Positions 16,142 to 23,442 of a stretch of 64,000 nucleotides of DNA are shown piece by piece. A program made the position numbers and the translations under genes. The notes beneath the pieces are model-generated. The model did not search any database, had not been told where the DNA came from, and was given only the letters and a program-made list of their open reading frames with translations. This stretch comes from Natrinema marinum (GTDB taxonomy: Archaea; Halobacteriota; Halobacteria; Halobacteriales; Natrialbaceae), in NCBI RefSeq assembly GCF_024296685.1, contig NZ_CP100763.1, forward strand, positions 992,001-1,056,000, read 5' to 3'. Each line of letters begins with the position of its first letter. Position 1 is the stretch's first letter.

Positions 16142-16723
16142 ATGAATTTCCGAGCCCTCCAACATACCCATCTGCTGGCAGCGGTCGTGTTTCTTGCTGC
16201 CATCCTCGTTTTAGCCGTCCAAATGATCACTCCATCTCCGGTAATGGTCTCACTTGGAGAAAACGGCGCACAGACGACGACTGTTGGCGAGTACTTTACC
16301 TACCGTGAAGTGGCCGTCGTCGCAGCCGCCGCTTTCGCCTGTGGCAGCAGTGGCACGTATCTCGTCGTGCATAACCAAGCACACGTGCTTACTCGGCAGG
16401 ACCAGGCTCAAACACAAGCACAGACACACCCACCTGTCGAGACTAATGGCGGCGTCACAACCCAAGCAAAGCAACCCAAGCATACGACTGGTCCAACATC
16501 AGACGAAGAACGGTGGGAAAAAGCACTCGAGGCACTCTCAAACAACCAAGAGATCATCTACGAATTACTGATCGAGGCTGACGGGGAGTTGGCCCAACGG
16601 GACCTCGTCGAGGAGACTGATCTCTCGAAGGCAACTGTCAGTCGCACTCTTGACAAACTCGAACACCAGGGGCTCGTGGAGCGAAAGCGGAGTGGGATGG
16701 GGAATACGATTCATTTGCAGTGA
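16142..16723 (+). CDS. Membrane-anchored winged-helix transcriptional regulator
   Basis: This 193-residue protein starts at ATG 16142. Two hydrophobic helices at about residues 10-30 (LAAVVFLAAILVLAVQMI) and 50-70 (VAVVAAAAFACGSSGTYLVV) flank a short loop. A Gln/Thr-rich linker follows, then a C-terminal MarR/IclR-like winged helix: LSNNQEIIYELLIEADGELAQ, LVEETDLSKATVSRTLDKLE and the wing GLVERKRSGMG. The DNA-binding domain would face the cytoplasm. Haloarchaea have many such fusions, but their signals are unknown. The neighbouring secreted proteins at 15276 and 16922 are possible partners (inference). Base composition is low-GC compared with the flanks. Confidence 0.8.
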   Translation: MNFRALQHTHLLAAVVFLAAILVLAVQMITPSPVMVSLGENGAQTTTVGEYFTYREVAVVAAAAFACGSSGTYLVVHNQAHVLTRQDQAQTQAQTHPPVETNGGVTTQAKQPKHTTGPTSDEERWEKALEALSNNQEIIYELLIEADGELAQRDLVEETDLSKATVSRTLDKLEHQGLVERKRSGMGNTIHLQ

Positions 16724-16921
16724 CTGATCCCGTCCAGAAACCGGCGGGAATAGCTTCCAAACGCATTGCAAACGGCTTCCGTACCTATTACAATTAATGA
16801 ATATATGGTCTTTCAGACAAGGTACGAATGAGGCAAATCGGGACGTCATGGCCGTGGTCCCACTGACCAACACGTAGATATCGGCCCTCCCGTCGCGATT
16901 TGCCGCCCACAAACCAAAATC

Positions 16922-17443
16922 ATGCACTACAAAGCACTTGTACTCGCCGTTGCGGCGATGCTGGCAGTCGTTACTGGCGGCGTCGTTGCGGCTGATGCTG
17001 CGGGTCCCGATACGGCACAGGATATCGACCAATCGGACAGCGCGTACGATACACGGCTTACTGCAGACGAATCGTTCTCCACGCACATCTCGCAAGAGAA
17101 CATGACGGTCGTCGAAGATCGGACGAAGCTAACCGCAGACGAATCGTTCTCCACGCACATCTCGCAGGAGAACATGACGGTCGTCGAAGATTGGACGAAG
17201 CTAACCGCAGACGAATCGTTCTCCATGCACATCCCACAGGAGGATCGTGAGATGGCTGAACACCCGACGCGTCTAACCGTGGACGAGTCGATACAACTGA
17301 ATCCTGCTGAGGATAAGGTAACCGTTGAGCAGCAGTACGATCAGCGATTAACCGCCGAGGAGTCGTTTCAAATCAACTTCTCGGACGATGTTATCAAATC
17401 GCTGGTTGACGGGATCTACCGCATTGATCTAGCAGCCAACTAG
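16922..17443 (+). CDS. Secreted protein with 24-residue tandem repeats
   Basis: This 173-residue protein has a Sec-type signal peptide (MHYKALVLAVAAMLAVVTGG, cleavage likely after ADA near residue 26). The mature part is a chain of five imperfect 24-25-residue units beginning LTADESF at residues 46, 70 and 94, then LTVDESI at 118 and LTAEESF at 143. A short tail follows (FSDDVIKSLVDGIYRIDLAAN). The first two units are almost identical in DNA, showing recent duplication. No family is recognised. An AT-rich TATA-like block (16790-16812) lies 110 bp upstream, so a leader may exist. It follows the membrane regulator gene in the same direction. Confidence 0.75.
   Translation: MHYKALVLAVAAMLAVVTGGVVAADAAGPDTAQDIDQSDSAYDTRLTADESFSTHISQENMTVVEDRTKLTADESFSTHISQENMTVVEDWTKLTADESFSMHIPQEDREMAEHPTRLTVDESIQLNPAEDKVTVEQQYDQRLTAEESFQINFSDDVIKSLVDGIYRIDLAAN
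17057..17272 (+). repeat. 72-bp tandem repeat, three units, inside the secreted-protein gene
   Basis: Units at 17057-17128, 17129-17200 and 17201-17272 each encode 24 residues. Units 1 and 2 differ at only a few bases (for example CGG versus TGG near the end), while unit 3 has diverged in its second half. Two further units are recognisable only at protein level. This is the pattern of recent slippage or unequal crossing-over. Confidence 0.9.
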
Positions 17444-17632
17444 CGCCTCGCTATCTTCCCTTCCATTTTTATTCCCCAACAATTACTATCTAAGGATATA
17501 GTCCACATCGCACTCTGCTCTCTCGAGAGCTCTGGTGGGGCAGGTGCGTTGTGTTAAAATACCAATAGGTTTTCGTCACCTACGAATTAGATGCGAAGTA
17601 CAGGGGTAACTAGCGATGCACCCTGTATTGAA

Positions 17633-18022
17633 GAGAGCCTTGTTTAGATGCCAGAAAGAACGACTCGCTCCGGCAAACCGACCGTAGAAAAACCGGAACC
17701 AAGTAGTGTGTCATCTTGTCTTTCCCGGTTCGCAGAACGCCTCGTAACATTGGCGAAGCATGCTGTCTCTAGCGACCCGGCTCCGGCAGTCAAGAAGGGT
17801 GACGGCGGCTACGCTGACTGGGTGATCGCCGTGATCCAAGGTTGCCACGAGTACTTCGATCTGCCATATTGGCGGCTCCTCGATGTGTTCCACGAGATGC
17901 GCGGTATTGTCGAGAAAATATATCGTTTCACGTCCGACCTCCGCGATACCGTCGAAATAGCGTCTCAAACGATCCTCATTAAAGCCCGTGTGTACCGTGG
18001 AGTGGCCGATGGTCAATCCTGA
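17633..18022 (+). pseudogene. Remnant of an IS5-type transposase (5' part)
   Basis: An open frame from ATG 17648 encodes 124 residues. SSCLSRFAERLVTLAKHAV, then DGGYADWVIAVIQ and DLPYWRLLDVFHEMRGIVEKI, recall the first 100 residues of haloarchaeal IS5-group transposases (family form: ...RFTSRVV.LAKNAV...GGGFADW...YRE.LD.LSEMP.IL.EI). The catalytic DDE region is absent and the frame degenerates after about residue 95. The bases GAGAGCCTTGTTTAG directly before the ATG resemble a terminal inverted repeat, but no matching right end is seen. It is a truncated, inactive insertion-sequence fragment by inference. Confidence 0.55.
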
Positions 18023-18027
18023 GACCA

Positions 18028-18271
18028 TCACACCCGCTCACTGTTGCGCTGTGTCCGCTTGCGGATGTCCTGGACAACCTCGCCAGCCGACTGCCTCGAG
18101 GCCCTCGACGCGATCGACAGCACGTTGGGCGGCCTCGACAGGACCGCACTCGGTCGGATCGATCTCGTCGCCGGCGAGCCCATAGATGAGCTTCCGGAAG
18201 GCGACGTCGTTGGCCACATCCTCGTCGAGGGATTCGTCGGCGTGACGAGCATCGGCATAGTCGTCGGTCAC
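18028..18271 (-). pseudogene. Decayed plasmid/virus-type small gene (frameshifted)
   Basis: From GTG 18271, which overlaps the TGA of the gene before it, the frame reads MTDDYADARHADESLDEDV, then DVAFRKLIYGLAGDEIDP and AAQRAVDRVEGLEA. After about residue 60 a one-base shift is needed to continue in a coding-like frame, RQSAGEVVQDIRKRTQRNSERV, to a stop at 18028-18030. The length of 244 bases is not a multiple of three, agreeing with a single indel near 18093. No function is known; it is the third gene of a remnant operon. Confidence 0.5.
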
Positions 18272-18605
18272 CGCTGCTCACCCCCATCGGGATCGTAGAC
18301 GATCTCACCAGCGCGGGCGATGCGGAAATCCGGGCCTGCAACGAGACTGCGAACCCGTTGCTTGAGCGTATCGTCGGTCCGGATATCGGTGTGACGACGG
18401 TACAAATCGTGGAGTCGGGAGATCTTGACCGGCTGGCTGGCTCGAGGTGTTCGATTAGGGCCGCGTCGCGATCGTCGTAGTCGATCGTCTCGGTAGTCGA
18501 GTCTTCGAGTTCTGCGACGCGGTCCTCGAGGTCGTCGACCTTCTCGAGGGCTCGCTGTGCAACCTCGAGAGCGTCATCTGGGTGAATATCCGCCGCCTCA
18601 GACAT
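18268..18605 (-). pseudogene. Coiled-coil plasmid/virus-type protein gene with a frameshift
   Basis: From ATG 18605 the frame reads MSEAADIHPDDALEVAQRAL, then EKVDDLEDRVAELEDSTTET, an N-terminal coiled coil typical of proteins found on haloarchaeal plasmids and proviruses. After IEHLEP (about 18437) a one-base shift gives QPVKISRLHDLYRRHTDIR, then TLKQRVRSLVAGPDFRIARA and a stop at 18268-18270 that overlaps the next start. The second part looks like a small DNA-binding-type domain. The length of 338 bases fits a single indel. The gene overlaps its upstream neighbour by 8 bases. Confidence 0.6.
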
Positions 18606-18747
18606 GGCGGACCACCTCGTATCCCTCGCTACAGTCGTCGCAGGCGAACACCTCTCCGCGTTCTGGGTGGTCGATGACGACGTCGGCGTCTGAACGGCAG
18701 CCCAGTGTTCCGCAGAACGGGCTGGACCCGTCGGTCGCGGAACTCAC
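18598..18747 (-). CDS. 49-residue zinc-finger microprotein, first gene of the remnant operon
   Basis: GTG 18747 starts a 49-residue protein with the cysteines F-C-G-T-L-G-C-R near residue 12 and C-D-D-C near residue 36, followed by EGYEVVRHV and TGA at 18598-18600. The four cysteines make a probable zinc site. The stop overlaps the ATG of the coiled-coil gene (18605), so the genes form a tight operon. Similar tiny proteins occur on haloarchaeal plasmids and viruses (recollection, not searched). Its function is unknown, and since both downstream genes are broken it may itself be inactive. Confidence 0.6.
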   Translation of the reverse strand: MSSATDGSSPFCGTLGCRSDADVVIDHPERGEVFACDDCSEGYEVVRHV

Positions 18748-18879
18748 GACGCCACACCCCGGTTTGAAGTCTCTATTGCGAGATGTGGTTCATCCGCTAC
18801 AGGTGCTGACTGTGCAGAATCGAAGAGCCCACGCCCTTGAGAGGGGGTTCTTACGTGGTCATGTAACGAATTTGATGAG

Positions 18880-19033
18880 TGCCCGGGGAGGGCTCCGAAC
18901 CCTCGATCTCCGCATGTCCCAGGTCCGAGGCTCGGCAGAGTCCTCGAGGGGACACGGAGGCTTCCAAGGCGAAACCGCACCGAATCTCTGAACCCTATGA
19001 GTGCGGCGCTATGTCCAGCTAAGCCACCCGGGC
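18880..19033 (-). tRNA. tRNA-Met (CAT), elongator type, with intron
   Basis: Reading the minus strand, the acceptor stem GCCCGGG (19027-19033) pairs with CCCGGGC (18881-18887), discriminator A at 18880. The D arm is GCTTAGCTGGACATAGC and the anticodon stem CCGCA/TGCGG carries anticodon CAT at 18997-18999. An intron of about 80 bases (about 18916-18995) follows position 37. The T arm GAGGG-TTCGGAG-CCCTC follows in exon 2. An intron at 37/38 is known for haloarchaeal elongator tRNA-Met. CCA is not encoded. The gene's 3' end faces the remnant element at 17.6-18.7 kb. Confidence 0.92.
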
Positions 19034-19107
19034 TCGATTACGGATAGTGCGGTCCGTTTCTTTAACCTTCTCATTCGAGATTCCCGTGTAACGCGGACCC
19101 ACGGATT

Positions 19108-19122
19108 TATCACACGGTGATA
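19108..19122. promoter_or_regulatory. Inverted repeat at the promoter of the DUF-type gene
   Basis: TATCAC-ACG-GTGATA (6-bp arms, 3-bp spacer) overlaps the end of the TATA-like GGATTTATC about 30 bases before ATG 19136. It may be an operator or chance. Confidence 0.35.
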
Positions 19123-19135
19123 CGAAAGGCGCTGC

Positions 19136-20290
19136 ATGAGCGTTCCCGGCATCGTCCACTCTACTCTCGATGGCGAGGAGATCGCGGCGCGGGTCTCTCT
19201 GGGCAGCGACGACGAGCTCTTCATCACCCCAACGCGGACCATCGTCTACCGCGCCGACGGCCTCCTGAGCGACGAATCGGCTGACGACTATCCACACGAC
19301 GCCGACCGCCTGACCCTCTCGGAGGGCCGGCGCAAAACCAAGTTCTCCCTCGAGTACGCGCTCGACGGCACCCGAGAGTTCACGATTCCCGCGGGGAAGA
19401 CCGACGCCGTCCTCCACCCCGTCCTCGCCGGCGTGTTGAACGGCAACGGCATCACCGAGTCCGGCGAGACGGTGGTCCAGACCTACCGCTTCAGCGAGCT
19501 GACCCTGATCATCACGAGCGATCGGCTCGTCAAGCATATCGGTGGAGCGGTCTGGGACGGCGACTACGAGGAGTATCACTTCGACAACGTGACCAACCTC
19601 GCGTTCGAGGACGGCAGCGTCGCGACACAGATCGTCCTTACCGTCGACGGCCGTCCACAGCGGATCAAAGCGCCCAACGAGGAGGCCAACGACCTCCGCG
19701 AACGACTCCAGCGAGCGCTGTTCGACTACCACGGCGTCGGCTCGTTAGCGGAGCTCAACGATGCCCTCGGCGGCGACGAAGAGCCGGAACCCAGCGAGGG
19801 ATCGGTCGACTTCGGCGGTGGCGTCGATCCGCTCGATGCCGACCCGCCGGAGCCCGACGACAGCGAGCGACGCGAGGAGGCAAGCGCGGCGGACGAGCCG
19901 GAGGCCGCGGACCCCCTCGCCGATGTCGGTGCGGGTGAGCCGACGACCGGATCGACCCCGACCGACGAGAGCGACGGCCGGTCGGCCGCTCCACCGTCCC
20001 AGTCGGCGTCAGTGGCGGACGACCACGAGGCCGATTCGGTATCGACGGAGACGGAATCGATCCTCGCGGACGCCGCTGCCGATGCGGCGGCCTCGAGCAG
20101 CGCCGGAGACGGTGTCGCCACTGCTGCCGAGTCGAGCCAGCGCGCGGCCGCGCCCGCACCCGAGACCGATCCCGAACTGCTCGAGCGGATCGACGCGCTC
20201 GAGGAGGCGGTCGAGCGTCAAAGCGAGATCATCGAGCAACAGGGTGCGACGATCGAACAGTTGATCGACGAACTCCGGCAGGGCCGTTAG
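19136..20290 (+). CDS. Haloarchaeal protein with PH-like N-terminal domain and acidic, coiled-coil tail
   Basis: This 384-residue protein has residues 1-200 forming a beta-rich double module. Paired phrases are visible: DDELFITPTRTIVYRADGLL with FSLEYALDGTREFTIPAGK, then LTLIITSDRLVKHIGG with TNLAFEDGSVATQIVLTVDG. This suggests two PH-like (bacterial PH/DUF7115-type) repeats. Residues 205-335 are a low-complexity Asp/Glu/Ser/Ala linker, and the last 40 residues (LLERIDALEEAVERQSEIIE) form a coiled coil for oligomerisation. There is no signal or membrane helix. Function is unknown. The stop overlaps that of the convergent gene by 4 bases. Confidence 0.75.
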   Translation: MSVPGIVHSTLDGEEIAARVSLGSDDELFITPTRTIVYRADGLLSDESADDYPHDADRLTLSEGRRKTKFSLEYALDGTREFTIPAGKTDAVLHPVLAGVLNGNGITESGETVVQTYRFSELTLIITSDRLVKHIGGAVWDGDYEEYHFDNVTNLAFEDGSVATQIVLTVDGRPQRIKAPNEEANDLRERLQRALFDYHGVGSLAELNDALGGDEEPEPSEGSVDFGGGVDPLDADPPEPDDSERREEASAADEPEAADPLADVGAGEPTTGSTPTDESDGRSAAPPSQSASVADDHEADSVSTETESILADAAADAAASSSAGDGVATAAESSQRAAAPAPETDPELLERIDALEEAVERQSEIIEQQGATIEQLIDELRQGR

Positions 20291-20715
20291 TCGTCTCGGC
20301 CGGTCACTTTTCGGATACACGAGGAGCCAAAGGGGCCGAGTTCCCCCGCTTCGAGATCGATGAAGTAGCCCGTCGAGAGCCCGGAGCCACAGCGCTGACA
20401 GGAGAAGTCGCCTTCTTTCGTGATTACGTCTTGGCCGAAGCGGACGTACTGGCGGCTCTTCGGCCGGACGATTCCGTCCTCGCGCTCGATGATGCCCCGG
20501 AGTTCCGCCTGATCTAAGATCGTCCGCGTCACGGTCGGATCGGTCGTGACCGTCTCGATCCGGTCGACGGCGTCGGCAAGCGACAGCGACTCGTGCTCGA
20601 GGCGGGCCAGTAGCGCGAGGCCGAGTTCGACGCGGTCGTCTTCGGCTCGCACGTCCGCCTCGAGGTCACGATCGCCGTCGGAGTCGCTGCCGGATCGGTC
20701 GCCGTCGCGGTCCAT
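20287..20715 (-). CDS. DUF5830-type protein with zinc ribbon
   Basis: This is a 142-residue protein from ATG 20715. I chose that start because it begins the acidic Asp/Ser run; the in-frame upstream codons are Arg-rich and non-typical. A helical winged-helix-like part comes first (VELGLALLARLEHESLSLAD, then IIEREDGIVRPKSRQYVRFG). A C-terminal zinc-binding section follows with FSCQRCGSGLSTGYFID and GPFGSSCIRKVTG. The layout suggests a DNA-binding or regulatory protein, which matches a haloarchaea-only family; no role is established. Confidence 0.72.
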   Translation of the reverse strand: MDRDGDRSGSDSDGDRDLEADVRAEDDRVELGLALLARLEHESLSLADAVDRIETVTTDPTVTRTILDQAELRGIIEREDGIVRPKSRQYVRFGQDVITKEGDFSCQRCGSGLSTGYFIDLEAGELGPFGSSCIRKVTGRDD

Positions 20716-20900
20716 TGCTCCGTGGTGTCGGCCCGGAGCGGATAAACGTTTCCGCCCGAGGACCGGCCGCCGTCCGGATAGCAAGAGCGCGGCCGACGGT
20801 TCTCACGGGCTGGGAATCCGCCTGTCGTTGATACTGATTGTCTACTGTAGTTCGAGCGAGAACGGGACGCAACCGGAGCGACCTCCGGCGACTATCAACC

Positions 20901-21881
20901 ATGACTCGGACGACCGTGCATACGGCTGACGAGGGATCGACCCGGAACGACGCGCACGCGACTTCACTCGGGCCCGAGCGACAGCGGTCGGTATGTCCGG
21001 AGTGTGAGGGTCGGATCGATCACGACGAGGAACACGGCGAGCGAACGTGTCGGGAGTGCGGGCTCGTCCTCGATACCGACGAGATCGACTACGGCCCCGA
21101 GTGGCGGACGTTCGACGACGATGCGGAGGATCGTCGGCGGGTCGGCGCACCGATAACGGCGCGCCGACACGACAAGGGACTCAGTACGACGATCGGATGG
21201 GGCGACGAAGACGCGTACGGGAACCGCATCTCGGCGCGAAAGCGCGATCAGCTCCGGCGCTTGCGGACGTGGAACGAGCGGTTCACCTCGAAGAACGCGA
21301 AGGAGCGGAATCTGAAACAAGCCTTCGGCGAACTCGAGCGCATGGCGTCGGCGCTCGGCCTCCCCGAGCCGTGTCGCGAGACGGCCGGCGTGTTGTATCG
21401 CCGCGCCGTCGACGAGGACTTGCTGCCCGGCCGCTCCATCGAGGCGATGACGACCGCGTGTCTGTACGCGGCTGCCCGCCAGCACGGTACGCCGCGGACG
21501 CTCGTGGCGTTCGCGTCGGTGAGCCGCGTCGAGAAACTGCCCGTCCAGCGGGCCTACCGATACCTCTCGAGCGAACTCGGACTCGAGATCGAACCCGCCG
21601 ATCCGATTCACTACCTCCCGCAGTACGCCTCGGAGCTCGAGGTCAGCGACGACGCCGAACGGCTCGCCCGGGAGATCCTCGAGGCGGCGAAGGCCCGCTA
21701 TCTCCACAGCGGTCGAAGCCCGGCGGGGCTGGCGGCGGCGGCGATCTACGGCGCAGCGCGACTGACCAACGAGCGGCTGACACAGGAGACGGTCGGCGAA
21801 GAGACCGGCGTCAGTTCGGTGACGGTCCGTAATCGGTATCGAGAGCTTCTCGAGGCGTACGACGAGGTCAGTTCCCGATGA
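20901..21881 (+). CDS. tfb: Transcription initiation factor TFB (TFIIB)
   Basis: This 326-residue factor starts at ATG 20901; an in-frame TTG at 20838 would add 21 basic residues and is unlikely. The N-terminal zinc ribbon is CPECEGRIDHDEEHGERTCRECG, followed by the B-finger/linker DYGPEWRTF and two cyclin-like repeats. Repeat 1 contains NLKQAFGELERMASALGLPE and ATACLYAAARQ-like helices; repeat 2 contains HSGRSPAGLAAAAIYGAARL and the final helix SVTVRNRYRELLEAY. It recruits RNA polymerase to TBP-bound promoters. Haloarchaea encode several TFBs with overlapping regulons; which one this is cannot be told. The following gene starts within its stop codon. Confidence 0.95.
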   Translation: MTRTTVHTADEGSTRNDAHATSLGPERQRSVCPECEGRIDHDEEHGERTCRECGLVLDTDEIDYGPEWRTFDDDAEDRRRVGAPITARRHDKGLSTTIGWGDEDAYGNRISARKRDQLRRLRTWNERFTSKNAKERNLKQAFGELERMASALGLPEPCRETAGVLYRRAVDEDLLPGRSIEAMTTACLYAAARQHGTPRTLVAFASVSRVEKLPVQRAYRYLSSELGLEIEPADPIHYLPQYASELEVSDDAERLAREILEAAKARYLHSGRSPAGLAAAAIYGAARLTNERLTQETVGEETGVSSVTVRNRYRELLEAYDEVSSR

Positions 21882-22144
21882 CTTCTCGGACCGACCTCGA
21901 GCGCGAGATTCTCGAGACCCTCGCCGATTCGGGACCGCTGTACGTCGTGGACCTCGCCGCGGACATCGACGAACATCCGCTCACGGTCGACGATGCGTGC
22001 GATCGGCTTTTGGACGAACGCGATATCCGCTCGATCGGCTGCCGGCGATACGAAATCACCGGCGCCGGTTGTGCACGGCTCGCCGAGGAGAAGCGGGTGA
22101 CGAGCAATTCGGACGTTCGCTCGAGACGAGAAGGCTGGACGTAG
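21878..22144 (+). CDS. Small winged-helix protein coupled to TFB
   Basis: This 88-residue protein starts with ATG overlapping the TFB stop (ATGA), so the pair is translated together. The sequence LEREILETLADSGPLYVVDLAAD, then HPLTVDDACDRLLDERDI and GCRRYEITGAGCARL fits a winged helix-turn-helix of the MarR/ArsR-like type with a short basic tail. There is no ligand domain. It may modulate the same promoters as TFB or regulate the operon (inference). Confidence 0.75.
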   Translation: MTSRTDLEREILETLADSGPLYVVDLAADIDEHPLTVDDACDRLLDERDIRSIGCRRYEITGAGCARLAEEKRVTSNSDVRSRREGWT

Positions 22145-22226
22145 AACGGATCGACGGAGACGGCCTCGTTCTGCGGTTTCCGCCCGATTTTGCTTCGAAT
22201 CGCGTCTCTGGAACTGTGGCTCGTAA

Positions 22227-23375
22227 TTAGCCCTCGTAGCCGGCGTACTGCATGAGGTTTGCGAACACGTCGGTGTTCATCGCCTCCCGGTAGACGATGC
22301 CGTTGACCATGCCGCCGGGGTAGACGTTGCCGTTCATGGCGTGGTCGACCTTGTGGCAGTGCATGAGGTAGATGCCGGGGTCGGCGTTGGCCTCGAACTC
22401 GACGGTGTGGCGCTCCGCGGGGGCGATGTTGGTAACGTCCTGTTCGTACTGGGCGACCTCGGGGACCTGGCCGCCGTCTTTCTCGACGAGGCGGAACCGG
22501 TGGTTGTGCGTGTGCATCGGGTGGGACATGTAGCCAGCGTTGACCATGTGAAGTCGGACGGTGTCGCCGCGGTCGACGATGATCGGCGAGCCGTCCTCGG
22601 GGTGGAGCGTCCGCGGGAGGCTCTTGCCGTTGATCGTGAACACGTCGGGGTTGCGGTTCCGGGGACTGTATTCGACGTCCTCGCCAGCGAACTTGCGATT
22701 GAGCCGGGAGTCCCAGTCTTTGAGGGTGAAGAAGTACTCCTTGTCGGCAGGCTCGTACCCCTTCGGATCGACGCGGAAGATGCCGTACATCCCCATATCG
22801 ATGTGACGATGCGTCTGATAGTGGCAGTGATAGAGATGCGTCCCAGGGACGTTCGCGGGGATGGTGTAGGTGTGTTTCTCGCCGGGGTTGACCGTGATGC
22901 CCGTCGTCGTCGGGACGCCGTCGTTCTCCCACGTCTTCTTCGCGCCGTGGAAGTGCAGCGTGTGGGGCATGTCGGCGTTCGTGTTGTCGAGGGTCACTTC
23001 GATATCGTTGCCTTCGGTCGTCCGCAGGATCGGCCCCGGCACGCTGGGTTGGCCGTCGTCGGCCTTGAACGCCCAGACCTGCGGGAGTTCGACCGGGCCG
23101 CCCATCGAATCGAGCGGGTGGACCGCGTGGCGGGACGTTACCGACGACAGCGTCACGCTGCCGCCCTGCTCGTCGACGTTGACGACCTCCGGGGAACTGG
23201 TCCACGGCAGACCCGAGCCGGAAGATTTCGTTTCGGGTTCGTCTGCGGGCTGCGCTGATTGCGTGTCTGATGAACCCTGACTGAGACAGCCAGCCAGCGC
23301 CGCGACGCCGCCGGTCGCCGCAACGAATTCGCGTCGCGATAGCCCCAGTCCGGGTGCACCGATACGATCGCTCAT
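22227..23375 (-). CDS. Tat-exported multicopper oxidase
   Basis: This 382-residue enzyme starts at ATG 23375. The twin-arginine signal LSRREFVAATGG is followed by a lipobox A-L-A-G-C, so it is exported folded and probably lipid-anchored. Copper motifs occur in order: TLHFHG near residue 145, HLYHCHYQTH near 180, PMHTHNHRF near 290, and MHCHKVDHAMNG near 345, the last with Cys, two His and Met for a type 1 site. The length suits a two-domain or nitrite-reductase/laccase-like oxidase. It could oxidise Cu(I), phenols or nitrite; the substrate is not predictable. An operator-like palindrome lies next to its TATA box. Confidence 0.88.
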   Translation of the reverse strand: MSDRIGAPGLGLSRREFVAATGGVAALAGCLSQGSSDTQSAQPADEPETKSSGSGLPWTSSPEVVNVDEQGGSVTLSSVTSRHAVHPLDSMGGPVELPQVWAFKADDGQPSVPGPILRTTEGNDIEVTLDNTNADMPHTLHFHGAKKTWENDGVPTTTGITVNPGEKHTYTIPANVPGTHLYHCHYQTHRHIDMGMYGIFRVDPKGYEPADKEYFFTLKDWDSRLNRKFAGEDVEYSPRNRNPDVFTINGKSLPRTLHPEDGSPIIVDRGDTVRLHMVNAGYMSHPMHTHNHRFRLVEKDGGQVPEVAQYEQDVTNIAPAERHTVEFEANADPGIYLMHCHKVDHAMNGNVYPGGMVNGIVYREAMNTDVFANLMQYAGYEG

Positions 23376-23442
23376 AACAACTGCTCCTAAGAAGAGCCGG
23401 CGTATAACGGGGCGAGAGCGTTCTTGAGACGCGAGAACGGAC

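Noticed and set aside
17711-18031. Minus-strand frame (106 codons) antisense to the IS5-like remnant
   Set aside because: It looked protein-like in places, but the plus-strand frame matches the start of IS5-type transposases better; I kept only the plus-strand reading. The choice is not certain.
18744-18980. Minus-strand frame running from inside the tRNA-Met into the zinc-finger microprotein region, possible integrase relic
   Set aside because: It reads through the tRNA and intron, and no tyrosine-recombinase R-H-R-Y motifs are visible.
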